Source of the DNA: Labyrinthula sp. Ha
Taxonomy: Eukaryota; Sar; Bigyra; Labyrinthulida; Labyrinthulaceae
Reading direction: 5' to 3'
DNA length: 64,000 nucleotides
NCBI GenBank assembly: GCA_015227615.1
Contig: JAALGZ010000004.1
Span: 1,922,001-1,986,000 of the forward strand
A model generated the notes under the pieces. The model had not been told where the DNA came from. It ran no database searches and was given only the letters and a program-made list of their open reading frames with translations. A program made the translations under genes and the position numbers. Below are positions 36,389 to 46,858 of the stretch, piece after piece. Each line of letters starts with the position of its first letter. Positions within the stretch are counted from its first letter, which is position 1.

Positions 36389-38586
36389 CAGTGATGCTCA
36401 AAGTTTTTTTGCGGGTCTTTACGGGTAGAGAATTCCGATGGAAATCTGTGGGGACGTTTAACGATAAGAAAAAAATAGTGGGGACGCGAGAGGGGTGGAA
36501 ATCTGTGGCGTCCCCGCGATCGCTTGCAAGAATAATTTTCCGAAATATCGTTGCTTTTTTATATATATTAATATGAAGAAAAGATAAAACTTATTTATAA
36601 CCCTTAAAGGTTAAGTTTCGTCATCGCTATGCACCTCCCTGTCACAAGAACAAAGTCCCTCAAGTGTCAAATCTACTCTTTCTTCTTCCTCATTCTCTTC
36701 ATCCATCTGTTCCACTATCTCTTCTTCTTCTTCCTTCTCATCGAAACCTGAAATTCTCTTTTTCATTTTAACATAAATCTCGGGATCCATCAACTCATCT
36801 TTATTCATCTTCAGAAGCGCTAGCCTGTTTAAAGTTACAGGCATCATCCTATTTCTCCTGTCACTAAAAATTAGCTTGCATTGGCTAAACAATCTTTCTA
36901 CACTGCACGAAGTCGCTGGAATGAACCTCACATCTGCGAAAATACTCTTCTTTTTGCTTTTTCTTAACTGAGAAAAGACCTCTGCAGCCACAGAACCACC
37001 AGGTGGAGTCTTCGCTTCTTCTTCAGAAGCATCTGTTTCTAACCTGGACAAAGCTGTTCTTTCCGCTGCATCAAGCTTATCTTCTTCCTCCCAATAAACT
37101 TTAAACACTCCAGCTTCAAAAGTACCAAACTCAACCAAAATATCTGCTTCATCTTCTAAGTACTTCAACAAAGAATCATTATTATTGACATCTCTTAACA
37201 GATTTGCAACAGCTTTCTTTCCTTGACCAAGGTTAAACTTTGAATTTTGAAGAGCAACTGTGTAGCGGTCGCAGGTAGCAAGAAAGGGAAGGTGTTTTTC
37301 CAGACTTCTTACTCCACCCTGATCCAGAATAAGATCTTTAACTCCATCATCTTTAATCTGCGCACAGAACATCCAAATCTCAAGGTACCTTTTCATCATG
37401 AGAAATTTTCCACTCCAACGCGTCACATTTGGGAGAATAACAACTTTATCCGTATATTTTCTAAGAGCTGCTGTTAATTTCTTTGACTTCTTGATCTTGC
37501 GAAAAAGCAACTGCACTTTGTCTAAAGCTTCTGATAACTCTGGTTGAGATCTGATGTATGCTCTAACACCTAGAGCCACACGATGGCTAAGACAGCCCAC
37601 AAACTGCGTTCCAAGATCTCTGCAAACTTTTTTGTTCGTGTTTGTGTTGTCGGCAACAATAGCAACCAGCAGTGATTCATCAAGACCAAACTTAATCATC
37701 AAATTCTTCAGGAAAGGAACAATGTCACTAGCTCTCTGGGTTTCTTTTTCTAAAGGAAGCACTCCAAGAAGGCGAAACGTCATCTTCTTCATCTTGTCGA
37801 AACATAAATAAACACCATTAAAACTGTAACCTTGGTGAGCCCAACCATCGATGACTAAACAAAATAGTTCAAAATCCACTTCTTGTTTGATCTTCTCTAT
37901 AAAAAGGTGTTCCATGCGCTTCATATAAATTCTCATCGTGTTCTCACTAACGAGGTCATCCGCATTCTTTATATTCTTAAACTCTTCGGATCTCAACAAG
38001 CTCAAGGGCATATTCTTCGTTAGCAAAAAGTTAGCGATAGAATTCCTGAAAGCATCATTTTTTTCAGAGTTCTTAAACTCCATAATATCATTGCTTTTTC
38101 TTCTACGCTTTCTTGCATGTTCTTCTTTTAGTTTTTCGATACTTTCTTCGTCTACGTGCGTTTTCAGGTGTTCCATGAGACCAGTATAGCCTTTCTTACT
38201 CCACCAAGTCATCTTTCTTGGATAATGTTTGCAAGGAAGCTTAAATACGTACTCTCTCCTTGTAAATTCGGCTTTTTCAACGTCAAAATTCTGTTTAATT
38301 ACTGCAAAAAGGTTCTGATCTCGTCCCGAAGCGGCCTCATGGATCATTTCTGTGGCAGACTTTGTCAAATCAATACTCATTTTTATCCGAAGTTGTGGTT
38401 TTTAACTGTTATTTTAACGGTTTCACTATGACCGGATTGGACATCAGTCAATTTTTTTCAAAAATTTGTGGGCTCCTGGCAGCAATTTCTCTACGCATCT
38501 GGCCACTAACAGTTTCGTGTGGGGACGTATGGTGGTCGGACTGAGGATATCGGATATTAGTGGGCTGCCAGATTTGAGCATCACTG
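36389..38586 (-). mobile_element. complete hAT-superfamily DNA transposon (2,198 bp)
   Basis: Bounded by perfect 14-bp terminal inverted repeats CAGTGATGCTCAAA (36389-36402, and its reverse complement at 38573-38586) and an exact 8-bp target duplication. Both features define the hAT superfamily. It carries one uninterrupted transposase frame on the minus strand. Subterminal copies of GTGGGGACG lie at 36448-36456 and 36478-36486, with an inverted CGTCCCC at 36509-36515 and one more GTGGGGACG at 38519-38527. Such clustered subterminal motifs are typical transposase-binding sites in hAT elements. Perfect termini, perfect target duplication and an open transposase indicate recent insertion. Confidence 0.97.
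36611..38380 (-). CDS. hAT transposase, intact frame
   Basis: A 589-aa DDE-type transposase that excises and reinserts its own element. The N-terminal region (about 30-75) has a Cys/His-containing DNA-binding-like segment (PCKHYPRK...HLKTH), an atypical BED-like finger. The RNase H-like core begins with Asp in FCLVIDGWAHQG (about 175) and has a second Asp in VAIVADNTNTN (about 245). It also has the conserved TRW of the family in PNVTRWSGKF (about 320). The C-terminal dimerisation (hATC) domain is clear: FIPATSCSVERLFSQ, then NRLALLKMN (about 485-535). A very acidic tail follows. About 206 bp of leader and 222 bp of trailer separate the frame from the termini. No break in the frame is visible. 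Confidence 0.95.
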   Translation of the reverse strand: MSIDLTKSATEMIHEAASGRDQNLFAVIKQNFDVEKAEFTRREYVFKLPCKHYPRKMTWWSKKGYTGLMEHLKTHVDEESIEKLKEEHARKRRRKSNDIMEFKNSEKNDAFRNSIANFLLTKNMPLSLLRSEEFKNIKNADDLVSENTMRIYMKRMEHLFIEKIKQEVDFELFCLVIDGWAHQGYSFNGVYLCFDKMKKMTFRLLGVLPLEKETQRASDIVPFLKNLMIKFGLDESLLVAIVADNTNTNKKVCRDLGTQFVGCLSHRVALGVRAYIRSQPELSEALDKVQLLFRKIKKSKKLTAALRKYTDKVVILPNVTRWSGKFLMMKRYLEIWMFCAQIKDDGVKDLILDQGGVRSLEKHLPFLATCDRYTVALQNSKFNLGQGKKAVANLLRDVNNNDSLLKYLEDEADILVEFGTFEAGVFKVYWEEEDKLDAAERTALSRLETDASEEEAKTPPGGSVAAEVFSQLRKSKKKSIFADVRFIPATSCSVERLFSQCKLIFSDRRNRMMPVTLNRLALLKMNKDELMDPEIYVKMKKRISGFDEKEEEEEIVEQMDEENEEEERVDLTLEGLCSCDREVHSDDET

Positions 38587-38594
38587 CCTGCGAT
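38587..38594 (+). repeat. 8-bp target site duplication (right) of hAT element
   Basis: CCTGCGAT, identical to the octamer at 36381-36388. Confidence 0.95.
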
Positions 38595-39681
38595 ACCAGA
38601 ATATTGGAAGACCCAAAGCAAACAGCGTGAAAAATTTTACATTTGTTGGTTTGACTGGTAAAGGACTAGGATACAGTTCTGGATTCTTTTCCCATGAAAC
38701 ATTTCGTACAAACGAATGGTAGTTACCTACACAATGGTTCTGAGTAAGTAGTTCATACAAATGCAGCAAAAATTTCTGAGAGATTGCTAATATGAAGTCC
38801 CCATCTCCACAATACTGCCTGCGATGAACTTGATATACATCCACTGAAGAAAAAGAAATATATACCTCTCTTTCAGTTCTCGGTATAGTCTTTTCAGATT
38901 TTATATCCCGTTGCCATAAAATTTTAATGGGGGCGAGAAAGGAAGTTGAGGATCCTTGTGTATCAAACGAATAGGATTATAATTTAGTCATAACGACTTC
39001 ACTCAGCTGAAAAAAGGAAAACTAAGAGAATTGCTGAATAACCGCTTCCTGTGTGATCCAAGGGTCAACTGATCACATCTAAATACTGAATCTTTTTCCA
39101 TTGAACAAGGAACCTAGAGAAATTAAAAAGAAATGAAGAAAATGAGGTAACACGTGTCATGAAATCGGTGCAGCAAGATATGAACGCAGAGCTGGAATAA
39201 AATCTGGTTCTTTTTTATCCGATAAACTTTGATTCGATTTATGGTTTCTATTTTTCTGTGTGTTTATATTCCTTTGCTTCCATGCTCTCATGTTGCATTT
39301 CTGCTCTTGTAGCTTCTTACTTCCATTTTTTGTTGAAAATTGCAGTTTTGGTAGTTATTTCCATGCAGTGAAATTTATATAATAATTATGATGTGTATTT
39401 ATTTTTATCTACTCTTATCTTTTTGAGTTTGCTTTACTGGACCCAAATTTTAGTTATCTTGGGATTGATAACTAGAAACATTAGGAAAAAACTTAACAAA
39501 AACATAATTGAAGCAAGAATTTAGAAAGTATTTAAAACAGTTTTAGGCAGTTGAAGTCGTATTTTATAGGACTACATGGAGAATTTTTTGCTAGGTTACT
39601 GAACTAAATTTGAGAGTTCAATTAAGAACAACTAGATAGAAATGAATAAATCTTTGTGCAGAAAATTTCCAAAATAGTAAT
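38595..39681. other. intergenic, nothing firmly recognised
   Basis: A minus-strand frame of 87 codons (38581-38844) ends in the hAT terminus. Its upstream part looks mildly protein-like, but I recognise no family. Confidence 0.35.
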
Positions 39682-40705
39682 ATAATTATGAAAAGAGTGT
39701 TGGAAGGAAAGTACCATTTCAGACATTCTGCCTTTAGGAAAGTTTCAGCTGAAGCAGTTGATTTCGTACGCAGAGTATTAGAATACAATCCCAAGGAAAG
39801 GTTGACTGCTAGAGAAGCTTTAGAACATATTTGGTTGGGTCAAATTCACCAGCAGAGAGTAAATGACAGAATGAGTAGAAGACAGAGTATTGATAGGTCA
39901 GTAGTTCAGAACTTGAAAAATTTTGTTCATACAAATAGATTCAAAAAGCTTGCTCTTCAGGCTGTTGCGTATTCAACAAGATATGAAGATATTCAAAACC
40001 TTCAAGAAATTTTTGAAGATATTGATCAAGATCAGGATGGATATATTACACTAGAAGAGTTGAGAAATGCTTTGAAGCATAGTCCTTATGTTGATTCTGC
40101 TGGTATTGAAGAAATTTTTGAAGCTATGGATGTAGATCGAGCTCAAAAAGTTCATTTGAATGAGTTTATTGCAGCTTCTCTCAATCATTCAATTTTGAAA
40201 GACGAGAATATATTGCTAGAAGCTTTTAATCGACTAGATATAAACGAAAAAGGAGAAATTGACAGAAATGATTTAGCTGACTTATTAGGTCAGAATTTTG
40301 ACAGACGTCAAGTAGACAAAATGCTTGAAGAGTTCGCGAATGAAAATCCAAATGGAGGAAGAGGAAAGTTGACCATAACAAAAGGCCAATTTATTAATGC
40401 AATGAGAAGAGTAAGGAAAGATGAATCCACAAAGTTCATGTCCTTTCAGAATCTTGCTCCTGTGGATGACGAGGATAATGATTCTGAGATCGAAGAGTTA
40501 AACCTCTAGTTTTTGGGTTTTGATATGTCTTTTACTGCGTCTTGACACTTGATATGATTGTATGATGTATTACGTTTGCGTCTTAACACACATGAAATAC
40601 AGTTGGAAAAGGGTTATTGTAAATACAATAGTGTGAACCGAGCCAGAAGCAGCATTTGAAGCTTTAAGCTATAACGCCTGTTATATTTAGTTTTCTGCAC
40701 CTAGA
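39682..40705 (+). repeat. inverted duplicate of 25991-27014
   Basis: A 1,024-bp copy in opposite orientation, 12.7 kb from its source. The left breakpoint falls at ataattatg just upstream of CDPK codon 358. The right breakpoint falls 19 bp inside the end of the succinyl-CoA ligase coding sequence. Only about two differences are visible: G to A near 40474 (Asp to Asn in the acidic tail), and one in the 3' spacer near 40604. There are no indels. Because it spans the ends of two convergent genes it is a DNA-level copy, not a retrocopy. Confidence 0.95.
39688..40509 (+). pseudogene. truncated CDPK copy (end of kinase C-lobe plus all EF-hands)
   Basis: An open frame of 273 codons equal to residues 358-630 of the CDPK at 26187-28079, with one amino-acid change (DDEDDDSEI to DDEDNDSEI). 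It lacks the myristoylation signal, the ATP-binding lobe, HRD, DFG and APE, so it cannot be a kinase. It keeps all four EF-hand positions and the junction region. If transcribed it would yield a Ca2+-binding fragment able to compete with the parent tail. No promoter is visible and it is best viewed as a very young partial pseudogene. Confidence 0.85.
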
Positions 40706-40851
40706 TTACGATTTTTTCTAAAAAAAACATACACAATTCATAAAATAACCTATTGTATTGAATAAATGTTCCTTCTGTGAATCTGTACAAAAAAGCTAAC
40801 CTAAGAAAAAGAGTGTACAAGTTTATTTTACTCAATCAAGTTTGTTTTAGT

Positions 40852-41838
40852 CTAAAATAATAAAGAACTAAATTTATCTGTGACATCTTGAATTTGTCCA
40901 AGAAATAGACCACTTTCTAAAGCATATGTTTTTCTAAGGATTAAAGCTGTATTTCCATCAGGAAAAGACTCTAAGGATCTGCTCCACGCATATCCCTTTT
41001 CTTTCAAATCTCTTATTATTTTAGGTAAGATAATTGCAGTTAATCTAGCATTTGAACAACGAGCTCCAATAAAACTTCCAGCGAAATTATTTTTATACAT
41101 TTGAATTGCAGTTTCATCTAAAAAAACTGTTTTTCCTTTTCTTAAATCCATCATTTGAGTTCCAATTGGTTTTGTCATATCAAATTTCTTACTTGCTTCA
41201 TCAGGAAGAAATAACGTTTCTGAATTAAGTAATTTATCTCTTGCACTCCATCCAAATTTTTTTGGTTTTGTTAAAAATATATCAAATCCCAAATTAGCGT
41301 ACCAGTTTAAAAGAAAAGGTTGAAACTCATCATCACTGAATAAAGTTTCCAACTCTTCAAACGCTTTCACAACTTCATCATTTCCAATTTTCTTCAAGTT
41401 ACAATATTCAAAATATACTTTATCATAACTTAATTCCGACTTTATTGCCCAGGAAGTAAGGTCAGCACTTAATGAAGGAAACGCTTCAGAAGATCCACGT
41501 TTTACTTTTTTGAACGAAGACTCGGAGAAAATTATCTCATTATTTGGATAGGCGCTTTCAGATCCACCAGATCCTGCAGAGTTATGTTTTGAAAGAATTG
41601 ATCGGTTGTCAACGTCAAAGGAAACACTTTGTTGCCTGCGAAGTAAACTGTGTTCGGATCCATTGTTGCTCAAGACTGCAAGTACGTCGTCAAAAGGATC
41701 TTCGGCTGGGGAATATATCTCACCCTGTCCACTATCTTGACCATCAGGGGTCAAGTTACTATTTTGGTATGTTTGCATTCTAGTTTGTTTGTTTTTCAAT
41801 ATGTTTGACTTTTGACTACTTAAATACAAGTGCAACAA
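40852..41838 (-). CDS. hypothetical protein, 328 aa, no family recognised
   Basis: A long single-exon frame with convincing coding composition. The N-terminal 120 residues are Ser/Asn/Gly-rich and probably disordered, with an acidic EDPFDDVLAVL patch at about 46-56. The C-terminal 200 residues look folded, with the blocks FQPFLLNWYANLGFDIF, PIGTQMMDLRKGK and GSFIGARCSNARLTAIILPK and a final GNTALILRKTYALESGLFLGQI. There is no signal peptide or membrane helix. A second in-frame Met (codon 21, MQTYQNSN) is an alternative start. The truncated CDPK duplicate lies 146 bp beyond its stop, so the insertion landed in its 3' flank. Confidence 0.75.
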   Translation of the reverse strand: MLHLYLSSQKSNILKNKQTRMQTYQNSNLTPDGQDSGQGEIYSPAEDPFDDVLAVLSNNGSEHSLLRRQQSVSFDVDNRSILSKHNSAGSGGSESAYPNNEIIFSESSFKKVKRGSSEAFPSLSADLTSWAIKSELSYDKVYFEYCNLKKIGNDEVVKAFEELETLFSDDEFQPFLLNWYANLGFDIFLTKPKKFGWSARDKLLNSETLFLPDEASKKFDMTKPIGTQMMDLRKGKTVFLDETAIQMYKNNFAGSFIGARCSNARLTAIILPKIIRDLKEKGYAWSRSLESFPDGNTALILRKTYALESGLFLGQIQDVTDKFSSLLF

Positions 41839-44800
41839 ATATTCTCAAATACCTGTAAAGAAGCCAGAACTCGGGAGTAATAATTATTGTTTGGAAAGTT
41901 GTTCCTTTCGATATGTTTTTTTCCGCTTCGTTTTTTGTGCCGTCTTTCAACCAGCGCAAAATCTCCGGTTAAAATATGTAATTCGATTTGCAGTTGTATT
42001 TATGCTATTATTCGTTGTACCGTAAAAGGAGATATTACAGCGAAATGCAGTATTGAGTTTAGTGAGTTGGACGAGAAGTTACAAACTGCAACTGCTTAAG
42101 TTGCGCAAAATTGATTTCAAAATAATGAAGCTGCATTGTCTGAAATTGACAAGTAATGAAAAATTTTCTCGGTGCCATCTTTGAAAAGGGGTGCAAAGAG
42201 GAAGATGGAACTTGAGTTCAAGCGTGAAAACAGTGTTTATATACGCTATACACCCAGTTTTTCTATAATATCTTACAATATACAAAAGTATTTGAATTTG
42301 AAATTGACGTAATATCGAACAGGTGTGAAAGAACACCGTGTTTGTTTAAGTATCAATCTTGAAGCAAAATATTAGTACAATAATTGGTGCAAGATATATA
42401 TATGTTTTAACACCTTGGAGCTCTGAGCCTTTACAAGATGAGGTATTCAAGAAGCCAGCGCTACGAAACACGGTGTGGGACTTTTGAGGGGCCAGCCCAT
42501 CACGATACGTCAAACTGGAACACTTATTAACAGCCCAGAATGGCTTTTTGCAATAACTTTCCTTTTCTCTAGTGCAAACTTACTTGGGAAGCAACTTGAA
42601 CCTTATATGTACATAATTTATGCGTAACCATGAAGCAAATGTATGAGCACAATCAAAGATATTGTCTGCATTCATACTGTACGAAGTATCCATATGGAAA
42701 TCTTCTAAATAAGAGTATTTTAAAGAATGTACGAAGTCATTATGGAGTCAACCTAACTTTGGGGGGGATTAAAAGCACTTTTAAGTAAATACTAAAACCT
42801 TTTGGAAAAGTTATAGAGAGTTTCAACCACATTTGGACACCGGAAATGCATTTAGCTCTTAGTATAACTACAGGGGCTTAAGAGTCCAATATGAACAATT
42901 ATCAGCTAACCAAACATATTACTAGATTTTGATTTTTGTAAGAAAAAACAGGATGTTTTGAACTATAAGTTTGCGTACGAGAACTATATGTACAAAAGCA
43001 AACTTGCCCCTTGAACTGGTTTCGAGGTTTGTCAAACTTACTAGAATAGTAAAAAAACTCCCTAGCTAGTAATTGACAAATCTCAGCTGAGAAACTATTA
43101 AAGCAAACTATTCCTTTCCTTTATTAAGCCTTGGTGTTGCCCACAGTGAGCTCCAAGTTACCAAAGAGGCTCGCCGCAAATGCATTTGCAAGATGTAGTT
43201 TTAATGCTACTCAGAGAGTCACCGGAGCTTAGTTAGGAAAAATAATCTTTTGTTTCGTTACGAGTAACTTAATAGAAACAATGAACAGTATCTGCCACGT
43301 GCGTGGTTTCAATCTATAGTTAAAACTTTGGTAGCCCTATTTTCTGCTGACAACCTTAGATTCCCCATATGAGGATATGAAAAAGTTAATAAACAAGAAA
43401 CCGATAAACCAACCGGTTAATACGTAGTTAAGTCAATACTGTCAAAATATTTAACTGATTAAGCACTTCTCTGAAATATTATTAATTTGGGCTAATACTT
43501 ACCCAACTATCGCAAGAAACCGAAAAACTATAGAGTTTTTCTGGTAACTCTTTTATCTATACACAATGTAACCTTAAGCTATCCAACAAAATGCTTTCAT
43601 AGCCGTGCAATTATGATTGTGAGCTCTTTAAGACATAGAAATGGTCATAGAATCCACATGGAATACAAAAATAGTGATCTGGCACTGATTCCTTGAGCTT
43701 AAGCAGCATTTTCATCTTTACATTTTGCACAAAGCCGATATACATCTGTATTATGAGATGCCACCTGTAGCTGAAGAGAAATTTTATACGGGTATAATTT
43801 GAATTTTCCAAATATAGCTGTTTCCTGGTTTTTGCTTAAGTTAACTTGAAACAATTGATGCTCCTTCAGTTCTCGTGCACATATTTTTCTAAATTTGGGA
43901 AAGTCAACTTTGTTTTATCCGTACCAAAATCCTTATGATGATGTATTACTATGTTACAAGGAACTCAGCCATGAGTTCTTCTTGTTAAGCATATATATAT
44001 GTATTTCACAAAGTAATTTTACAATATGCTTTAACAGAAAACCCTAAGGGTCTTTAGTCCTTTTCTAGTACCACAAATGCAGCAAAGAAAAGTTTTACTG
44101 TTTTCCGTTGATATTATTTCACTGAGATGTTTTTCTAAATGGAAGATATTACTGTTGCTCATGAGACCAAGTTCCTGAATATTTTCATTTCTGATATTAA
44201 GTTGCTTAGATTTCTCTGCGGCCACCAAGAGTCCATTTTATCACTTGAAAAGATTTTTCTTAGCAGGAAGAGCAGTGGAGCCAAGTGCTACAGCTTTTAC
44301 CTGGATAGGTCTCAACCAGGTATTATTTGATGACGTACTTTACAGTCAAATATAGTATCTGCAATAGGCTTGTCCAGTTAGAAATCTATACTGAGATCTG
44401 AAAGCAAGACTTGCAACTAGATGGTGCACTTAATGAATTTTTTATTGATTTGAATTATTATACCTTTCTTTATGATTAACTTCATGAATATGCAGAACTG
44501 TACTGAAATAACATTTTCTGACAACCACAAGTACTAGTATTTAGAACAAGCCGTTTGAAAAAACTTGATTCATATGTTTTTCTAGAGGAAGGGCAATTGT
44601 TTTTGTTTTTTTTGTTATATTGCCGGGTAGAATGTGATCATGATAATTGTCCTATTCCAAACTTCCAAAAGATTTGATAGTATTTGTATGGTTGAATTGT
44701 TTTACTCATTGACAACTATTTTTCTCTTAGGATGTTCTCCAACATTTTTTGGTGTTATTACAAATATTTCTGTATTGCCTTCCCTTTGTTTAGCTTGGAT

Positions 44801-44900
44801 ATAACAGCATCACATGAGTGGACAGTTTCGCATTTTGAATTGCTGCTTGAAAGATTATATAAAGTGCCAAATATATGATTATGAACTGTCAGTAGATAAG
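41839..44900. other. intergenic, 3 kb, nothing firmly recognised
   Basis: A 70-codon plus-strand frame (41887-42099) starts 49 bp upstream of the hypothetical gene in divergent orientation, but it has no recognisable domain. The other frames are short and conflict with each other. Confidence 0.35.
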
Positions 44901-45340
44901 TTACACCCATGATAACCCCCGAAGGACTTCTCAATGAACCTAGTTGCAGGGCTAGATTTAATAGGTCCTTCTGAGAAAACTAACCAACAGCATGGAAAAT
45001 GTTGGACTTCTTGTATTTCATTCTTGCATGTATATTAAACTTGAATTATATTTTAGTAATTTTTCTTAACTTTTAGGAACTGTAGTAGTGCTATTAATCG
45101 TGATAGCCCCAACATTGGCACCTAGCAGTTGGAGAAAATACTTGCAAGGTCTGAATGCTCTTGAAATATTGTGAATGGGAAAAAGACTATGGATATAGTG
45201 ATAAATAGTTTTCTTTCAGGACAAAGAACTCTAAAATTTGCTAATTATTTGTTTTTTCCACTTACGTAGGCAGCAGGTACAAGGACTAAAACCCTTATGT
45301 TGCCCCACAGTCCCTACATGGGAAGATGCCCAAAATGTGA
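44900..45340 (+). mobile_element. possible LTR-retrotransposon integrase fossil
   Basis: A stretch near 44935-44990 with VAGLDLIGPSEKTNQQHGK resembles the start of a Ty3-type integrase core (LDLIGP). Weaker integrase-like matches follow to about 45240. It is short, old and broken several times; family assignment is tentative. No LTRs seen. Confidence 0.3.
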
Positions 45341-45391
45341 CCCATCTGCAATAGTAAGATATCAAATTTATTATAGTATCATTCTTCCAAA

Positions 45392-46858
45392 ATGAAGACA
45401 GCGAAAGAACTATTTCTCAGTTGCAAGTTCTTATACTTTCCCGAAACTATTTCATTGCATTTGAATGAAGTTTTCAATGCACAAAATCTTAAATCAGAGA
45501 CAAAACAGCTAATTGAACTAATAACCATACAAAGAAGCAGGTTGTTAAAAGCTCTTTCGGAGTTCAAAGAAGAAGAAAGTTGGGAAATATCCAAACATTC
45601 AGCAGAGGTTAATGCAGAAATGCACAAGAAGTTTAAGTGTGTATCATTCTCAGCTGAAAGTTATATGTCCTCTCTCTGGCAGTTGCAAAAGTCTCTTGAA
45701 GGCGCGATTGGTGTTGAGATTTCCTTCCTTGAGAAGCCTCTAATGTTTTCATATCGGTCAAATCTTAAGTACAAACGAATTAATCAGAAGAAATTTTATG
45801 ATTTCAAGGTGATGATTATAGAAGTTATTTTTTGTCTTGTAGTTTATGCGTATGCAGAATTCAATAATGCCGTTTTTCTTCTTAAGTCAATCACAAGAGA
45901 GAATCTAATTACTTCATCAAAACTGTTTCAGAAAGTTGCTGGAATTATCTCTTTTCTTCTAGATACTTTACTTACTAAATGGGTCTCCAAACCTGATAAC
46001 ACAGAAATACCTCTTGAATTTCAGCCTGCTTCACTGAAATTGTTGAAAAATATTTCTCTTGAAATGTCTCAAAAAGTATCTATTGTATTTGCACTAGAAA
46101 AAATAAACTTTGAATGTACAGAAGGAGATGAGTTGGATTGGGTTGAGAGCTTCTCTTTGGAAAAAACAGAAGTAGCTTCTTTAAATTTGGTTATCAAGCT
46201 ACTAGCAGGTTTGGAGAAGCAGTCCGAAGATGAAGCTACTATGTACATCTCCAACTACCTTACTTTCAAACTGTTTGGTATGAAATCTCTTCATGATTTA
46301 AATGACCCAAGTACGGAGGATCTTGCAGAAACATCGTATTCGGCTGTGCAGTACTTTTTCTTTGCCATGGAGAAACTCAAGAAATACGCATCTCTAATGT
46401 CGAACAATGAAAATTTGGAATTAATTCGGGAGGAGCTGGATCAAGTTGATGCTGTTTATAAGCAAGTGAGAGAAGATAATGAGAAAGTGTATTTTGGAAC
46501 AGATGAGAACTTTGCACACAAGTTACAATTGAAAATGGAAAGCAGGGGAGATGCTTTCATGGCCAAGGTAGTTGAGTATCAACCTCCAAAAGTGACTATT
46601 CTAAGTTTCGCCTCAGAATCCTATGTATCACCTGCGTCACCCTTGAAACAGAACAGTTTTTTAGATGATCCCCCGAGGTATGAAGATGTTCAAAGTGCGC
46701 CAAATGTTAGCAGCCTTCTTAAGGCCAACGGTATTGATGAAGAAGTATTTAATAGTATGCCTATGAACATGCAAGATGAGATATTGCAGGACCTCAGGGC
46801 TAAGGGCAAAAGTAAACCTAAAGGGGAAATTCTAACGTACCATGGCACTCCCCTGTAG
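45392..46858 (+). CDS. BRO1-domain-like protein with PPxY and UBM-like motifs
   Basis: A 488-aa single-exon protein. Residues about 10-390 have the helical pattern of a BRO1 domain (ALIX, Bro1, BROX, Rim20), best seen in the KLFQKVAGIISFLLDTL block (family consensus yfqkAAGaFeyL) and the following LEMSQKVSIVFALEK (consensus LAQAQE). BRO1 domains bind the ESCRT-III protein CHMP4/Snf7. The rest is a Pro/Ser-rich linker with DDPPRYED (about 430), a PPxY motif of the sort bound by WW domains of Nedd4-type ubiquitin ligases. It ends with DEEVFNSMPMNMQDEILQDL (about 450-470), which fits the ubiquitin-binding UBM pattern, with Met-Pro in place of Leu-Pro. A 34-nt GT...AG stretch at 45809-45842 is not used, since removing it would break the frame. 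BRO1 assignment is moderate; ESCRT role is inference. Confidence 0.65.
   Translation: MKTAKELFLSCKFLYFPETISLHLNEVFNAQNLKSETKQLIELITIQRSRLLKALSEFKEEESWEISKHSAEVNAEMHKKFKCVSFSAESYMSSLWQLQKSLEGAIGVEISFLEKPLMFSYRSNLKYKRINQKKFYDFKVMIIEVIFCLVVYAYAEFNNAVFLLKSITRENLITSSKLFQKVAGIISFLLDTLLTKWVSKPDNTEIPLEFQPASLKLLKNISLEMSQKVSIVFALEKINFECTEGDELDWVESFSLEKTEVASLNLVIKLLAGLEKQSEDEATMYISNYLTFKLFGMKSLHDLNDPSTEDLAETSYSAVQYFFFAMEKLKKYASLMSNNENLELIREELDQVDAVYKQVREDNEKVYFGTDENFAHKLQLKMESRGDAFMAKVVEYQPPKVTILSFASESYVSPASPLKQNSFLDDPPRYEDVQSAPNVSSLLKANGIDEEVFNSMPMNMQDEILQDLRAKGKSKPKGEILTYHGTPL

Noticed and set aside
38581-38844. Minus-strand 87-codon ORF abutting the hAT terminus, as a gene disrupted by the insertion
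   Set aside because: Removing the element and one target copy leaves a stop at almost the same place, so no disrupted frame is evident.
45809-45842. 34-nt GT...AG stretch inside the Bro1-like gene resembling the ultrashort introns
   Set aside because: Its length is not a multiple of three and removal breaks the frame; the unspliced frame fits the BRO1 pattern.
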